In this document: in pieces, positions 55,468 through 63,887 of the stretch | Numbering within the stretch: the first letter of the stretch is position 1 | Layout: every line of letters starts with the position of its first letter | Source of the DNA: Corallococcus macrosporus DSM 14697 | Lineage (GTDB): Bacteria; Myxococcota; Myxococcia; Myxococcales; Myxococcaceae | Direction of reading: 5' to 3' | DNA: 64,000 bases | Assembly (NCBI RefSeq): GCF_002305895.1 | Contig: NZ_CP022203.1 | Location: forward strand, 1,962,501 to 2,026,500 | Notes under the pieces: model-generated | Told to the model about the DNA's origin: nothing | The model's input: only the letters and a program-made list of their open reading frames with translations | Database searches by the model: none | Made by a program: the position numbers and the translations under genes

Positions 55468-56677
55468 TCGATGCGTCCTTCCCGGTGAGCTCACCCCTGC
55501 GGGTGGCAATCAACGTGTCGAGTGTTTCCAGAATCTCTTCCAGCCGCGTCACCACGTCGTCCGCGAGGAAGCGGACCACCCAGTAGCCCGCGCGCTGGAG
55601 GGCGACGTCCTTGCGCCGGTCCCGGCGGAAGCCATCCGGGCTGCGGAAGTGGAAGTAGCCGTCAATCTCCACGGCCAGGTGCAGCGCCCTGCAGAGCAGG
55701 TCCACCTCCAGCGCCCGGCCACCGTCACCCAGGTCCAACGTGTCATTGAGGACGAAGAGGCCCCGGGTGGGGGCATGCTCCTGGAGCCGGGCGTGCAGGA
55801 AGCGCTCCGCCTCGCTCCGCGCGCGGCCATTGGCTTCACGGGAGGCGGAGGCGATGGTGCGCACCGCTGATTCGTAGAGCGCGACCACCTGCGCGGACGA
55901 GCCCTCTTGCCGGAGCCGGGCGGCCGTGGAGGCCACCACCGCTTCGGGGAACTCGGGGGCATCCTCGTCGGGCGCCGGCTCCGCCAGGTCCAGCCGGCCC
56001 TCCCGCAGCATGGCGAGGGCATGCGACTCCTCGCGCCGGAGGTGCTCGGCGAGGACCTCGGTGGAGAGCACGCAGCCCGTGGTGAGCGCGGGGGCCGCGG
56101 AGCACAGCGCCGCGGCGGTCCTGAGCGCTCGGAAGTCGGAGGCGCTGGACCGGACGCGCAGGGCCGGCGTGTTGGCGGCGGGCACCATGGCCATCAACGC
56201 CTGGAGGGCCGGCAGCGGCGCTCGGCCGATGGCCTGGCCGACCACGTCCGGGAGGGCACCGGACGGCGTCGAGACGGGGCTCTCCAGGAGGGCCCGGCAC
56301 AGCTCCCAGGCCGCGGACTGGCCCTGCGGAGGCGTCAGGCCTTCCATCAACACCCGCCGCTGGTGCGCCGTCTTGCCCCGGAACTGGAGCATCCGGGCCT
56401 GCCCCTGGGGCTGTGAGCGAGCGACGAACGCCTCCGCGTCCCCCACCAGGTCCCGCTCCCTGGCGATCGCCGCCGCCCACGCGGAGACGACCGCCCGCAC
56501 GTCGTCGCCGTCCACGAGGACGACGCTCTGGCCCCGGCGCTGAAGCCATTCTGTCCAGACACGCAGCGCCCGCTCCGGTGGCCCGACGAGCGTGCTCAGC
56601 GTTGCAATGCCTTGCGCGCGTCTCCGGGCGTGGCGGTCCAGCGCGTCGAGAAGCGCGGCATCCAGTGTCGGCTGCAA
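55454..56677 (-). CDS. DUF559/Vsr-like endonuclease-domain protein
   Basis: This 407-residue protein has an N-terminal ~270-residue region rich in helices that I do not recognise. The C-terminal domain (about 285-395) has the PD-(D/E)XK pattern of DUF559 and Vsr-like nucleases: ARSEAERFLHARLQEH, then the acidic strand RALEVDLLCRALHLAVEIDG, then RRDRRKDVALQRAGYWVVRF. The E...D...E-x-D set and the late Asp/Lys suggest an intact site. The only start near the natural beginning is TTG (56677). It is the first gene of a minus-strand operon with the unknown adaptor-like protein and dual ATPase. Confidence 0.8.
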   Translation of the reverse strand: MQPTLDAALLDALDRHARRRAQGIATLSTLVGPPERALRVWTEWLQRRGQSVVLVDGDDVRAVVSAWAAAIARERDLVGDAEAFVARSQPQGQARMLQFRGKTAHQRRVLMEGLTPPQGQSAAWELCRALLESPVSTPSGALPDVVGQAIGRAPLPALQALMAMVPAANTPALRVRSSASDFRALRTAAALCSAAPALTTGCVLSTEVLAEHLRREESHALAMLREGRLDLAEPAPDEDAPEFPEAVVASTAARLRQEGSSAQVVALYESAVRTIASASREANGRARSEAERFLHARLQEHAPTRGLFVLNDTLDLGDGGRALEVDLLCRALHLAVEIDGYFHFRSPDGFRRDRRKDVALQRAGYWVVRFLADDVVTRLEEILETLDTLIATRRGELTGKDASNGKR

Positions 56678-56871
56678 GCCATTTCCCCCAAGGTCGCGTG
56701 GATGTCTGCCATCACGGCGGGTTGGAAGCCTGCTCCCCTCCCGGACTTCGTTGCAACCCCCGGGGGAGGTATGGACAGACGCAACGCATTGTGCTCGGGC
56801 GAGTCAGACATCACATCCCAGAGGTCTTTTGGACCCCCGTGTCTGCAATTCCTGATATGCGTGTCAATGAC

Positions 56872-58455
56872 TCACGCCTCTTCGACACCCAGCGCCGCGC
56901 GCAGCTCGGGCATCCGGGCCAGCGGCACCGCGCCGAAGACGAAGCGGTCCGGCCGCACCACGGCCACGTCCGCGCCATGCTCCCGGAACCACTCCGACAG
57001 CCTGCCGGTGTGGTCCTCCACGCTGTCCACGTCCACCCCCGGCACCCCCGCGGAGCGCACGGTGACGGCGCGGGCGCCCAGGGACTCGGCCAGCTCGCGA
57101 GCCACCTCCGTCCCCGGGCTGCCGCCCCGGCTCAGCACCGCGAAGCCGGAGCCGAGGCTGTCATCCAGCAGGCGCTCCTCGCCGGACGCGCGGCGCACGC
57201 GAGGCTGCGGAAGGTAGCTGCCCTCCGCGGCCCTGCGGCCCGAGCGGCGGCCTCCCAGCAGCCATCCTTCTTCAATGGACGGCGCCGGCTTGAACTGGAC
57301 GCCCTCCACGAAGCGGCGCGCGGCGGGAATGGCCTGGAGGCCCCGGAGCACCGTGTCCCGGACCCAGGCCATGGGCGTGCTGCGCGAGGTGAACACCGCG
57401 CCCAGCCGCGCGGTGGCGTCGAGCAGGGCGCGCACGTGCGGACGGCGCTCCACCGCATAGGTGTCCAGCAGGGCCTCGGGGGCGCGGCCCTGAATCACCC
57501 AGGCCAGCTTCCACGCGAGGTTCGCCGCGTCTCGCAGGCCCGACACCAGGCCCTGGCCCATGAAGGGCGGGAGCTGGTGGGCCGCGTCACCCGCCAGGAA
57601 GGTCCGGCCCACCTGCCAGCGCCGCGCCACCAGCGAGTGGAAGCGGTAGAGCTGCGCGCGCTCCACCGTCACCCGGTCCGGATTCACATAGGGCCCAATC
57701 AGGCGGCGAATCGTGCCGGGCTGCGTCATCTCCTCGCCCGTCTCGCCCAGGCGCAGGCGGAACTCCCAGCGGAAGCGCCCCAAGGGCCCTCGCCCGACGA
57801 AGCCGGGGCGGACCGGGTCGCAGACGACGTGACACTCGGGATGCGCGTCCTCGTCCGCCACGGTGCCACAGATGGCAATCCACGGCTCCTGCTCCCCGCG
57901 CCCCTCCATGGGGATGCCGAGCAGCGCGCGGACCGTGCTCCGCCCACCGTCACACGCCACCAGGTAGCGGGCGCGCACCCGGCGCCGCTCGCCCGAAGGG
58001 GACGTGCGGTAGCACACGGTGACGCCCGCGCCGTCCTGCTCCAGCGACTCCACGTCCGTGCCGGTGCGCAGCTCGGTGCCGGCGAAGCGCCCGAGCCCCT
58101 CGCGCAGGGCCTTCTCCAGCAGCGGCTGGTGGAAGAACCAGACGGGCGTGTAGCCGTAGCCGAAGTCCACCTCGCCCAGGGGGAGCCGGGCAATGGGCTG
58201 GCCGCCCACGCCGGTGAAGGTGACGTGGCGGCCCTGGCGCAGGTCCGGCTTCAGCGCGTCCAGGAGGCCGGCGGCCTGGTAGATGCGCAGGGCCTCGTCG
58301 TCACAGGAGAAGGCCCGCGGCTGGCCGTGTGGCGCGGCCTCCCGTTCCAGGACGAGCACGCGCACACCCTGGAGTCCCAGGAGGTTGGCGGTGAGCACGC
58401 CCACCGGGCCAGCCCCCGCGATGACCACATCCACTTCCTCGATGTCCGCCGACAT
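56872..58455 (-). CDS. FAD-dependent aromatic-type monooxygenase (MhpA/PheA-like)
   Basis: This 527-residue group A flavoprotein monooxygenase has the dinucleotide-binding start VDVVIAGAGPVGVLTANLLG, the NAD(P)H/FAD DG motif in LVACDGGRSTVRALLG, and the GD motif in RTFLAGDAAHQLPPFMGQG. The ~120-residue C-terminal thioredoxin-like part is as in 3-(3-hydroxyphenyl)propionate and phenol hydroxylases. It would hydroxylate an aromatic substrate with NAD(P)H and oxygen. It is on the same strand as the nuclease/ATPase operon but 194 bases upstream of it, and there is no reason to link them. An epimerase gene lies 46 bases further upstream. Confidence 0.9.
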   Translation of the reverse strand: MSADIEEVDVVIAGAGPVGVLTANLLGLQGVRVLVLEREAAPHGQPRAFSCDDEALRIYQAAGLLDALKPDLRQGRHVTFTGVGGQPIARLPLGEVDFGYGYTPVWFFHQPLLEKALREGLGRFAGTELRTGTDVESLEQDGAGVTVCYRTSPSGERRRVRARYLVACDGGRSTVRALLGIPMEGRGEQEPWIAICGTVADEDAHPECHVVCDPVRPGFVGRGPLGRFRWEFRLRLGETGEEMTQPGTIRRLIGPYVNPDRVTVERAQLYRFHSLVARRWQVGRTFLAGDAAHQLPPFMGQGLVSGLRDAANLAWKLAWVIQGRAPEALLDTYAVERRPHVRALLDATARLGAVFTSRSTPMAWVRDTVLRGLQAIPAARRFVEGVQFKPAPSIEEGWLLGGRRSGRRAAEGSYLPQPRVRRASGEERLLDDSLGSGFAVLSRGGSPGTEVARELAESLGARAVTVRSAGVPGVDVDSVEDHTGRLSEWFREHGADVAVVRPDRFVFGAVPLARMPELRAALGVEEA

Positions 58456-58501
58456 GGACTTCCCCCCGGAAGCAGGTCCGCTGGGGAGAAGTCTAACGTC
58501 T

Positions 58502-59440
58502 CTAGGCCCCCGCGGGGAGGATGGGCGCCGATTCGCGGTAGATGCGCAGCGTGTCCGCCACGCTGTGGCGGTACTCGAAGCCCGTGGCGTCCAGGAGGCG
58601 GCGGTTGTCCACGACGATGGGGAAGCGCAGGTGGTCCAGCGCGCCCACCGACAGGCGGGGGAGGCCCGCCCGGCCCAGCAGCAGCGACAGCAGCGGCGCG
58701 GGCAATGGCACCGCGGTGCGCCCCGTCTCCCGGACGATGACGGACAGCGGAATCGGCGGCGGGCCGGCCACGTTGAAGATGCCCCGGACCTGCTTCTCCA
58801 GCGCCAGCGTCAACGCCGTCACCACGTCCTCCTCCTGCAGGACGTGGAACAGCGGGTCGTACCCGAGCACCAGGGGCACGCGCCGGCCCTTGAGGAAGGA
58901 GGACAGCGTGCCGGTGCCGGGGGCCCCCAGGGTGTAGGGCAGCCGCAGCACGGCCGTGGTCATCTTCGGCAGGCGCCACAGCGCGGTCGCCGCGTACAGG
59001 TCGGCGGCCACCAGGTCCGCCAGCTCGGGAATCGCCTCCAGCGCGCGGGGCGGCTCGTCCTCGGAGTGGTACAGCGGCGAGTCCGGCGCGGCGCCGTAGA
59101 AGGTGTGCCGCCCCACGAAGAGGACCTGCTTCACGCCGTGGGCCGCGCAGTGGTCGAACACCGCCTTGGTGCCGTCCAGGTTGATGCGCCCGCGCTCCTT
59201 GCCCGGCACGGTGAAGGCGGTGACGGTGGCCATGTGCACCACGGCCTCGGGGCGCCAGCGGCGGAAGACGTCCTCCGCGGCGCGCTTGCGCACGTCGCCC
59301 CGGTACACCTGGATGCCGGCCGCGTGGGCCTCCGCCCAGGGCCGGGTGTCGATGCCCGCCACCTGATGTCCGCGCGCGTGCAGGTGCAGCGCGAGCTGGC
59401 GGGCGATGCCTCCGGAGATGCCTGGAATCAGCACCCTCAT
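58502..59440 (-). CDS. NAD-dependent epimerase/dehydratase family protein
   Basis: This 312-residue Rossmann protein of the extended SDR class begins LIPGISGGIARQLALHLHARG (GxxGxxA dinucleotide site). The conserved DVRKRAAEDVFRRW and VVHMATVTAF follow. The usual active-site YxxxK is not visible: the position where it is expected reads ADLYAATALWRL. It may thus bind a nucleotide without epimerase chemistry, or use another residue. Its ATG overlaps the stop of the acyltransferase gene (ATGA, 59437-59440), so it is made with a lipid enzyme. Short-chain reductases of that kind can be lipid-linked. Confidence 0.85.
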   Translation of the reverse strand: MRVLIPGISGGIARQLALHLHARGHQVAGIDTRPWAEAHAAGIQVYRGDVRKRAAEDVFRRWRPEAVVHMATVTAFTVPGKERGRINLDGTKAVFDHCAAHGVKQVLFVGRHTFYGAAPDSPLYHSEDEPPRALEAIPELADLVAADLYAATALWRLPKMTTAVLRLPYTLGAPGTGTLSSFLKGRRVPLVLGYDPLFHVLQEEDVVTALTLALEKQVRGIFNVAGPPPIPLSVIVRETGRTAVPLPAPLLSLLLGRAGLPRLSVGALDHLRFPIVVDNRRLLDATGFEYRHSVADTLRIYRESAPILPAGA

Positions 59441-60258
59441 GGCAGCAGGTTCCTCCCCAGCCGCCGACTGTGCCGCTGCGCGCGGCCGCGCTCGATGAGC
59501 CCCGCGATGCGCTGCTTCACCTTCTCCACATAGCCCTCGATGACGTGGTCCTCCTCGTCCCCGGTGCCGTGGAAGACGAGCGGCTCGCCGTAATGGATTT
59601 CCAACTGCACCGGCAGGGGCAGCGGCAACAGGTAGGGCGTCAACGGGACGTAGGGCACGCCGAGCAGCTTGCCCAGCGTGTACGCGTTGAACACCGTGGG
59701 GACGGCCGAGCCGCCACCCAGGAACGCGAAGGGGATGATGGGCGAGCGCGTCTGGAGGGCCAGGCGGACGAAGCCGGTGCCGAAGTCCACCAGGGAGTAG
59801 CGCTCGTTGTAGAGCTTGGCCGTGCCGCGCGCGCCCTCGGGGAAGATCATCAGCAGCCGGTCGTCTTCCAGCAGCCGCCTGGCGTGCTCGGGCAACCCGA
59901 TGAACTGCCCGGTGCGGCTGGCCCACAGCGAGGACACGGGGAAGTTGTGGAGGAAGCGCTCCACCATGCCCTGCGCCAGCCGGGGCGGGTCCATCTCCAG
60001 CATGGTGGACGTCAGCACCATGGCGCCGTCCACCGCCACGCCGCCGGAGTGGTTGCCCACGAGCATTCCGCGGCCCCGCGGGGGGATGTGCTCCACGCCG
60101 TAGCAGCGCACGCGGAAGTAGTAGCGGTAGATGGCGCCGAAGACGCGCAGCGCATGTTTCACGTGAGACTTGGAGATGCCGTACGGGTCGACGCCGAATT
60201 CGTTGAACGGCAATTCCAGCCGGTCCACCCGGGCTTCCAATGAGTCGGTCAGGGCCAC
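59437..60258 (-). CDS. PlsC-type lysophospholipid acyltransferase family protein
   Basis: This 273-residue acyltransferase has the first motif as GNHSGGVAVDGA (H-x6-D spacing, typical of the DGAT/hemolysin-like branch rather than H-x4-D) and the later motif MIFPEGARGTAKLYNE. A FRVRCYGVEHIPPRGRGML segment precedes the His as in that branch. It should transfer an acyl chain to a glycerolipid-like acceptor at the membrane. A GTG at 60258 starts VALTDSLEAR; the ribosome-binding site is weak. The SDR gene follows by a four-base overlap. It is divergent from the ABC exporter. Confidence 0.88.
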   Translation of the reverse strand: MALTDSLEARVDRLELPFNEFGVDPYGISKSHVKHALRVFGAIYRYYFRVRCYGVEHIPPRGRGMLVGNHSGGVAVDGAMVLTSTMLEMDPPRLAQGMVERFLHNFPVSSLWASRTGQFIGLPEHARRLLEDDRLLMIFPEGARGTAKLYNERYSLVDFGTGFVRLALQTRSPIIPFAFLGGGSAVPTVFNAYTLGKLLGVPYVPLTPYLLPLPLPVQLEIHYGEPLVFHGTGDEEDHVIEGYVEKVKQRIAGLIERGRAQRHSRRLGRNLLP

Positions 60259-60373
60259 GGCGGCACCGTAGCACCCCGCCGTGCCCGGCCCCGCCGCTTT
60301 CCACGCCGGGTTCGTTGGGCACCGGCCGGGTGTTGAGCCATACTCGCTCGCGCGCCCCCCAAGCCCCCCAGCC

Positions 60374-61324
60374 ATGACACACCAGGACGAACTCGCCATC
60401 GAGGTGAAGGGATTGGTCAAGCGCTTCGGCGACGTCACCGCCGTGGACGGAGTCGACCTGGACATCCGCCGCGGCGAGTGCGTGGGCCTCCTGGGCCCCA
60501 ACGGCGCGGGCAAGACGACCACCGTGGAAATCCTCGAGGGCCTCCAGACGGCCACCTCGGGAGAGGTGCGGCTGCTGGGCCTGCGCTGGGAGAAGGACGC
60601 GGCGGCCCTGCGGGAGCGCATTGGCATGACGCTCCAGGAGACGCGGCTGGTGGACCAGCTCACGGTGGAGGAGATGGTCCGGCTGTTCACCTCCTTCTAC
60701 CCCCGCCCCCTGGAGGTCGAGGCGCTCATCGGGCTGGTGCAACTGGGCGAGAAGCGCCATGCCCGGGTGGGCAAGCTGTCTGGCGGCCAGAAGCAGCGGC
60801 TGGCGCTGGCGCTGGGCCTGGCGGGCGACCCGGAGGTGCTCTTCCTGGACGAGCCCACCACGGGCCTGGACCCCCAGTCCCGCCGCGCGTTGTGGGACGT
60901 GGTGGCGCAGCTCAAGGCGCGCGGTTGCACCGTGGTGTTGACCACGCATTACATGGATGAGGCCGAGGTGCTGTGCGACCGGCTGGTCATCATCGACCGG
61001 GGCCGGGTGATTGCGCGCGGGACGCCGCGGGACATCATCACCTCGCTGGGCGCCGAGCAGGTCATCGAGCTGGAGGCGGCGCCAGCGCCCGACCTGGAGC
61101 GGCTGCGCCCGCTGCCGGCGGTGGTGGCCGCCCAGCGGCACGCCAGCCGCATCACCCTGCGCGTGCGGGAGCTGCACCTGGCGCTGCCGGAGGTGCTGCG
61201 CGAAATCTCCGCGGCGGGCGGCCAGCTCCTGCACCTGTCCACCCGGCGTCCCACGCTGGATGACGTCTTCATCGACATGACGGGCCGCTCCCTGCGCGAG
61301 TCCGCGGAAGAGAAGGCGGCCTGA
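60374..61324 (+). CDS. ABC transporter ATP-binding protein (DrrA/CcmA type)
   Basis: This 316-residue ATPase has Walker A LLGPNGAGKTTTVEIL, signature KLSGGQKQRLALALGL, Walker B VLFLDEPTTGLDPQSRRAL, and H-loop TTHYMDEAE. A C-terminal ~80-residue extension (LRPLPAVVAAQRHASRITLR) is as in exporters of the daunorubicin-resistance type. It powers the ABC-2 permease whose ATG overlaps its stop (TGATG at 61322-61326). It probably exports a lipid, peptide or small natural product. The ATG at 60374 starts the conserved domain. Confidence 0.93.
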   Translation: MTHQDELAIEVKGLVKRFGDVTAVDGVDLDIRRGECVGLLGPNGAGKTTTVEILEGLQTATSGEVRLLGLRWEKDAAALRERIGMTLQETRLVDQLTVEEMVRLFTSFYPRPLEVEALIGLVQLGEKRHARVGKLSGGQKQRLALALGLAGDPEVLFLDEPTTGLDPQSRRALWDVVAQLKARGCTVVLTTHYMDEAEVLCDRLVIIDRGRVIARGTPRDIITSLGAEQVIELEAAPAPDLERLRPLPAVVAAQRHASRITLRVRELHLALPEVLREISAAGGQLLHLSTRRPTLDDVFIDMTGRSLRESAEEKAA

Positions 61325-62349
61325 TGAGCGCCCTGGGCCAGTTGGTGTTGATGCGGCTGCGCATGGTGATGCGGCAGCCCGAGGTGGTGTTCTGGACGTT
61401 CGTCTTCCCCGTCGTCACCACGCTGTTCCTGGGGCTGGCGTTCCGGAACGACGCCCTGGGCCCGGTGCGCGTCGCCGTGGCGGACGGGGCGGGCGCGCAG
61501 GCCCTGGTGGCGAAGCTGGAGGGCGTGCCGGAGCTGTCCGCCGAGGTCGCGGATGAGGTCTCCGCCCGGCGGCGGCTGGCGCGCGGGCAGCTCTCCCTGG
61601 TGCTGCTGCCGGGCGCGGTGCCGGAGGCGCTGGTGGACCCCAGCCAGCCAGAGGGCCGCACCGCGCGGCTCCTGGTGGCGCAGGCGCTCGCGGCGCCGGA
61701 GGGCACCCCCGCTCCCGAAGTGATGAAGGCCACGCCGGTGTCCGAGCCGGGCAACCGCTACGTCGACTTCCTCATCCCCGGGTTGCTGGGCCTGTCGCTG
61801 ATGTCCAGCAGCCTGTGGGTGGTGGCGGGCTCGCTGGTGGCGATGCGCGGAGGCAAGCTGCTCAAGCGGCTGGCCGCCACGCCCATGCGGCGCTCCCACT
61901 TCTTCATGTCCTACTTGCTGGCGCGCGTGGGGTTCGCGCTGGCGGAGATTCTCTTCTTCTGCGCCTTCGCGCGCTGGCTCTTCAGCGTGCCCATGTTCGG
62001 CAGCTACTTCACGCTGACGCTCGTGGGGCTCGCCGGGGCGATGTGCTTCGCCTCGGTGGGCGTGTTGGTGGCCACCCGCGCGCGGACGGAGGAGGCGGTG
62101 GGCGGGCTCGTCAACCTCGTCTCGCTGCCGATGATGTTCGTCTCCGGCGTCTTCTTCGCGTCCGGGAACTTCCCCTCCTGGTTGCAGCCCGTCATCCGGG
62201 CCCTGCCGCTCACGGCCATCAATGACTCGCTGCGGGCCGTCATGCTGGAGGGCGCGGGCCTGGCGTCGCTGGGCCCGCCCATGCTGGTGCTGGCCGTGTG
62301 GACCGTCGTGCCATTGGTGCTGGCCCTTCGCTGGTTCCGCTGGACGTAG
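61324..62349 (+). CDS. ABC-2 type transporter permease
   Basis: This 341-residue protein has an N-terminal helix (VVFWTFVFPVVTTLFLGLAF), a large extracytoplasmic loop, and five C-terminal helices. The ABC-2 features FLIPGLLGLSLMSSSLWVVA, GKLLKRLAATPMRRSHFF and LVSLPMMFVSGVFFASGNFP are visible. It forms the pore for the preceding ATPase. The methyltransferase gene starts 20 bases later and may belong to the same transcript, hinting at an exported, methylated product. Confidence 0.92.
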   Translation: MSALGQLVLMRLRMVMRQPEVVFWTFVFPVVTTLFLGLAFRNDALGPVRVAVADGAGAQALVAKLEGVPELSAEVADEVSARRRLARGQLSLVLLPGAVPEALVDPSQPEGRTARLLVAQALAAPEGTPAPEVMKATPVSEPGNRYVDFLIPGLLGLSLMSSSLWVVAGSLVAMRGGKLLKRLAATPMRRSHFFMSYLLARVGFALAEILFFCAFARWLFSVPMFGSYFTLTLVGLAGAMCFASVGVLVATRARTEEAVGGLVNLVSLPMMFVSGVFFASGNFPSWLQPVIRALPLTAINDSLRAVMLEGAGLASLGPPMLVLAVWTVVPLVLALRWFRWT

Positions 62350-62369
62350 CCGTCAAGGAGCGCTGCTTC

Positions 62370-63869
62370 GTGTCACAGCCTGTTTCCGCGCCGTCGCCCG
62401 CCTTCGTCCAACAGCTCAACTTCCACGCGCGAGACGCCAGCAACGAGGCCGCGGCGCTCCAGGCCGCCTTCTCGCTCGGCCTCTTCGGACACCTTCCGGA
62501 GACGGGCGCGGGCGCGCCGGTGCCTCTGGATGCGCTCGCGAAGCGGGTGGGGGGCACCTGGCGGGGGACGCGCTCCGTCGTCGAGCCGCTGGTGGCGCTC
62601 GGCTTCGTCCACCTGGAGGACGGGAAGGGCTACTCGCTGCCCGCGGCGACCGCGGCCTTCCTCCGGGATGAGGCCTTCACCGCGAAACTGCGGGAGGCGA
62701 GGCGCTGGTGGCACCCGCTGGCGCTGCTGTCCCAGGCCGTGCGCGCTGGCGGCCCCGTGGCGTGGGGCGGAGGGACGTGGGACGTGCTCGGGTGGTACCG
62801 CGCGCTGTTCCTGGCGCCGCCTCCCTCCACCCCGAGCGCGGAGGCCCGGGACTTCCATGACCGCTTCGCCCGGAACCCCGCGCGCACCCTGGCGCTGGTG
62901 GCGGCCGGGGAGCTGGACGTGCTGGCCCGCCTGGTGCGTGGGCCCGTCACGCTGGACGCGCTGGCGCGGGACGTGGGCGCTTCCGCCGAGGCGCTGGAGG
63001 TGCTGCTCGGCGCCCTGGCGGCCATGGGCATTGCCCAGGCCCATGACGCGGGCTGGGGCTTCACCGAGGCCGCGGGCCGCGCGCTGGACGCCCAGAGCCT
63101 GCCGTACTTCCAGCGGGCGCTGCCGGCGACCATGGCCTACTGGGAGGCGCTGGGGCACCTGGACGAGGCGGTGCGCGAGCAGCGCTTCCGGTTGGACCTG
63201 CGCGACCCGGAGACGGCGCGGCGCATCTACCAGGAGAACGCCTCGCGCATCTCCAGCATCTTCGCCTCGCACCTGCGGCTGAGCCGGCAGGCCGCGGCGC
63301 TGGTGCGCTCGATGCGGCCGCTGGCACAGGCGCGGGTGCTGGACGTGGGCACGGGCTCGGGCGTGTGGGGCGCGGCCTTCGGGTTGGCGGACCCCACGTC
63401 GCACGTGACGTACCTGGATTCGCCCCACGTGCTGGACGCGGTGCGCCCCCACCTGGCGAAGCTGAAGCTGGAGGCCCGCTCCGAGCTGTGGGCGGGGGAC
63501 TGCCTCTCGGTGGACTACGGCGAGTCCCGCTTCGACGTCATCCTGCTGCCGCAAATCATCCCCGCGCTGCCGTCAGCGGAGCTGCCCGGCTTCTTCGCGC
63601 GGCTGGCCCGGGCGCTGCGTCCCGGCGGGCTGCTGCTCATCTCCGGCTACCTGCTGACGGACCGGCGCGACGGTCCGCTGGACGCGCTCTACTTCGCGCT
63701 GCGCCGCTACGTGACGAACGAGGGGGACGTGCTGTCGCTGCCGGAGTTCCGCGCGCTGCTGGGGCCGGTGGGCCTCACGCAGGCGCGTGGCTTCGACATG
63801 CCCATCCAGCAGGTCGTCATCGCCCACCGGGGCGACGTCGCGTGGCCGGCCGCCGCCCCCGCCGCCTGA
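62370..63869 (+). CDS. SAM-dependent methyltransferase with doubled N-terminal winged-helix domain
   Basis: This 499-residue protein has two consecutive O-methyltransferase-type winged-helix segments, near residues 25-110 (QAAFSLGLFGHLPETG, LDALAKRVGG) and 165-245 (RGPVTLDALARDVGASAEAL, MGIAQAHDAGWGFTEAAG). A single class I catalytic domain follows, with motif I ARVLDVGTGSGVWGAAFGL near 320 and FDVILLPQIIPALPS later. The family methylates small molecules, often secondary metabolites. The GTG start has AAGGAG nine bases upstream. The duplicated domain is unusual. Confidence 0.85.
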   Translation: MSQPVSAPSPAFVQQLNFHARDASNEAAALQAAFSLGLFGHLPETGAGAPVPLDALAKRVGGTWRGTRSVVEPLVALGFVHLEDGKGYSLPAATAAFLRDEAFTAKLREARRWWHPLALLSQAVRAGGPVAWGGGTWDVLGWYRALFLAPPPSTPSAEARDFHDRFARNPARTLALVAAGELDVLARLVRGPVTLDALARDVGASAEALEVLLGALAAMGIAQAHDAGWGFTEAAGRALDAQSLPYFQRALPATMAYWEALGHLDEAVREQRFRLDLRDPETARRIYQENASRISSIFASHLRLSRQAAALVRSMRPLAQARVLDVGTGSGVWGAAFGLADPTSHVTYLDSPHVLDAVRPHLAKLKLEARSELWAGDCLSVDYGESRFDVILLPQIIPALPSAELPGFFARLARALRPGGLLLISGYLLTDRRDGPLDALYFALRRYVTNEGDVLSLPEFRALLGPVGLTQARGFDMPIQQVVIAHRGDVAWPAAAPAA

Positions 63870-63887
63870 TTCCTTTTCGGGAGCATC

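Noticed and set aside
56840-56870. Sigma-70-like promoter (TTGACA on the minus strand) for the nuclease/ATPase operon
   Set aside because: The hexamer at 56862-56867 matches -35, but at 17 bases distance the sequence is AGACAC, a poor -10. It is noted as a weak possibility only.
58502-61234. Single 910-codon minus-strand protein
   Set aside because: Only the last 312 codons are protein-like (the SDR). The upstream part runs opposite to the ABC ATPase and out of frame through the acyltransferase gene. The SDR start at 59440 overlaps the acyltransferase stop.
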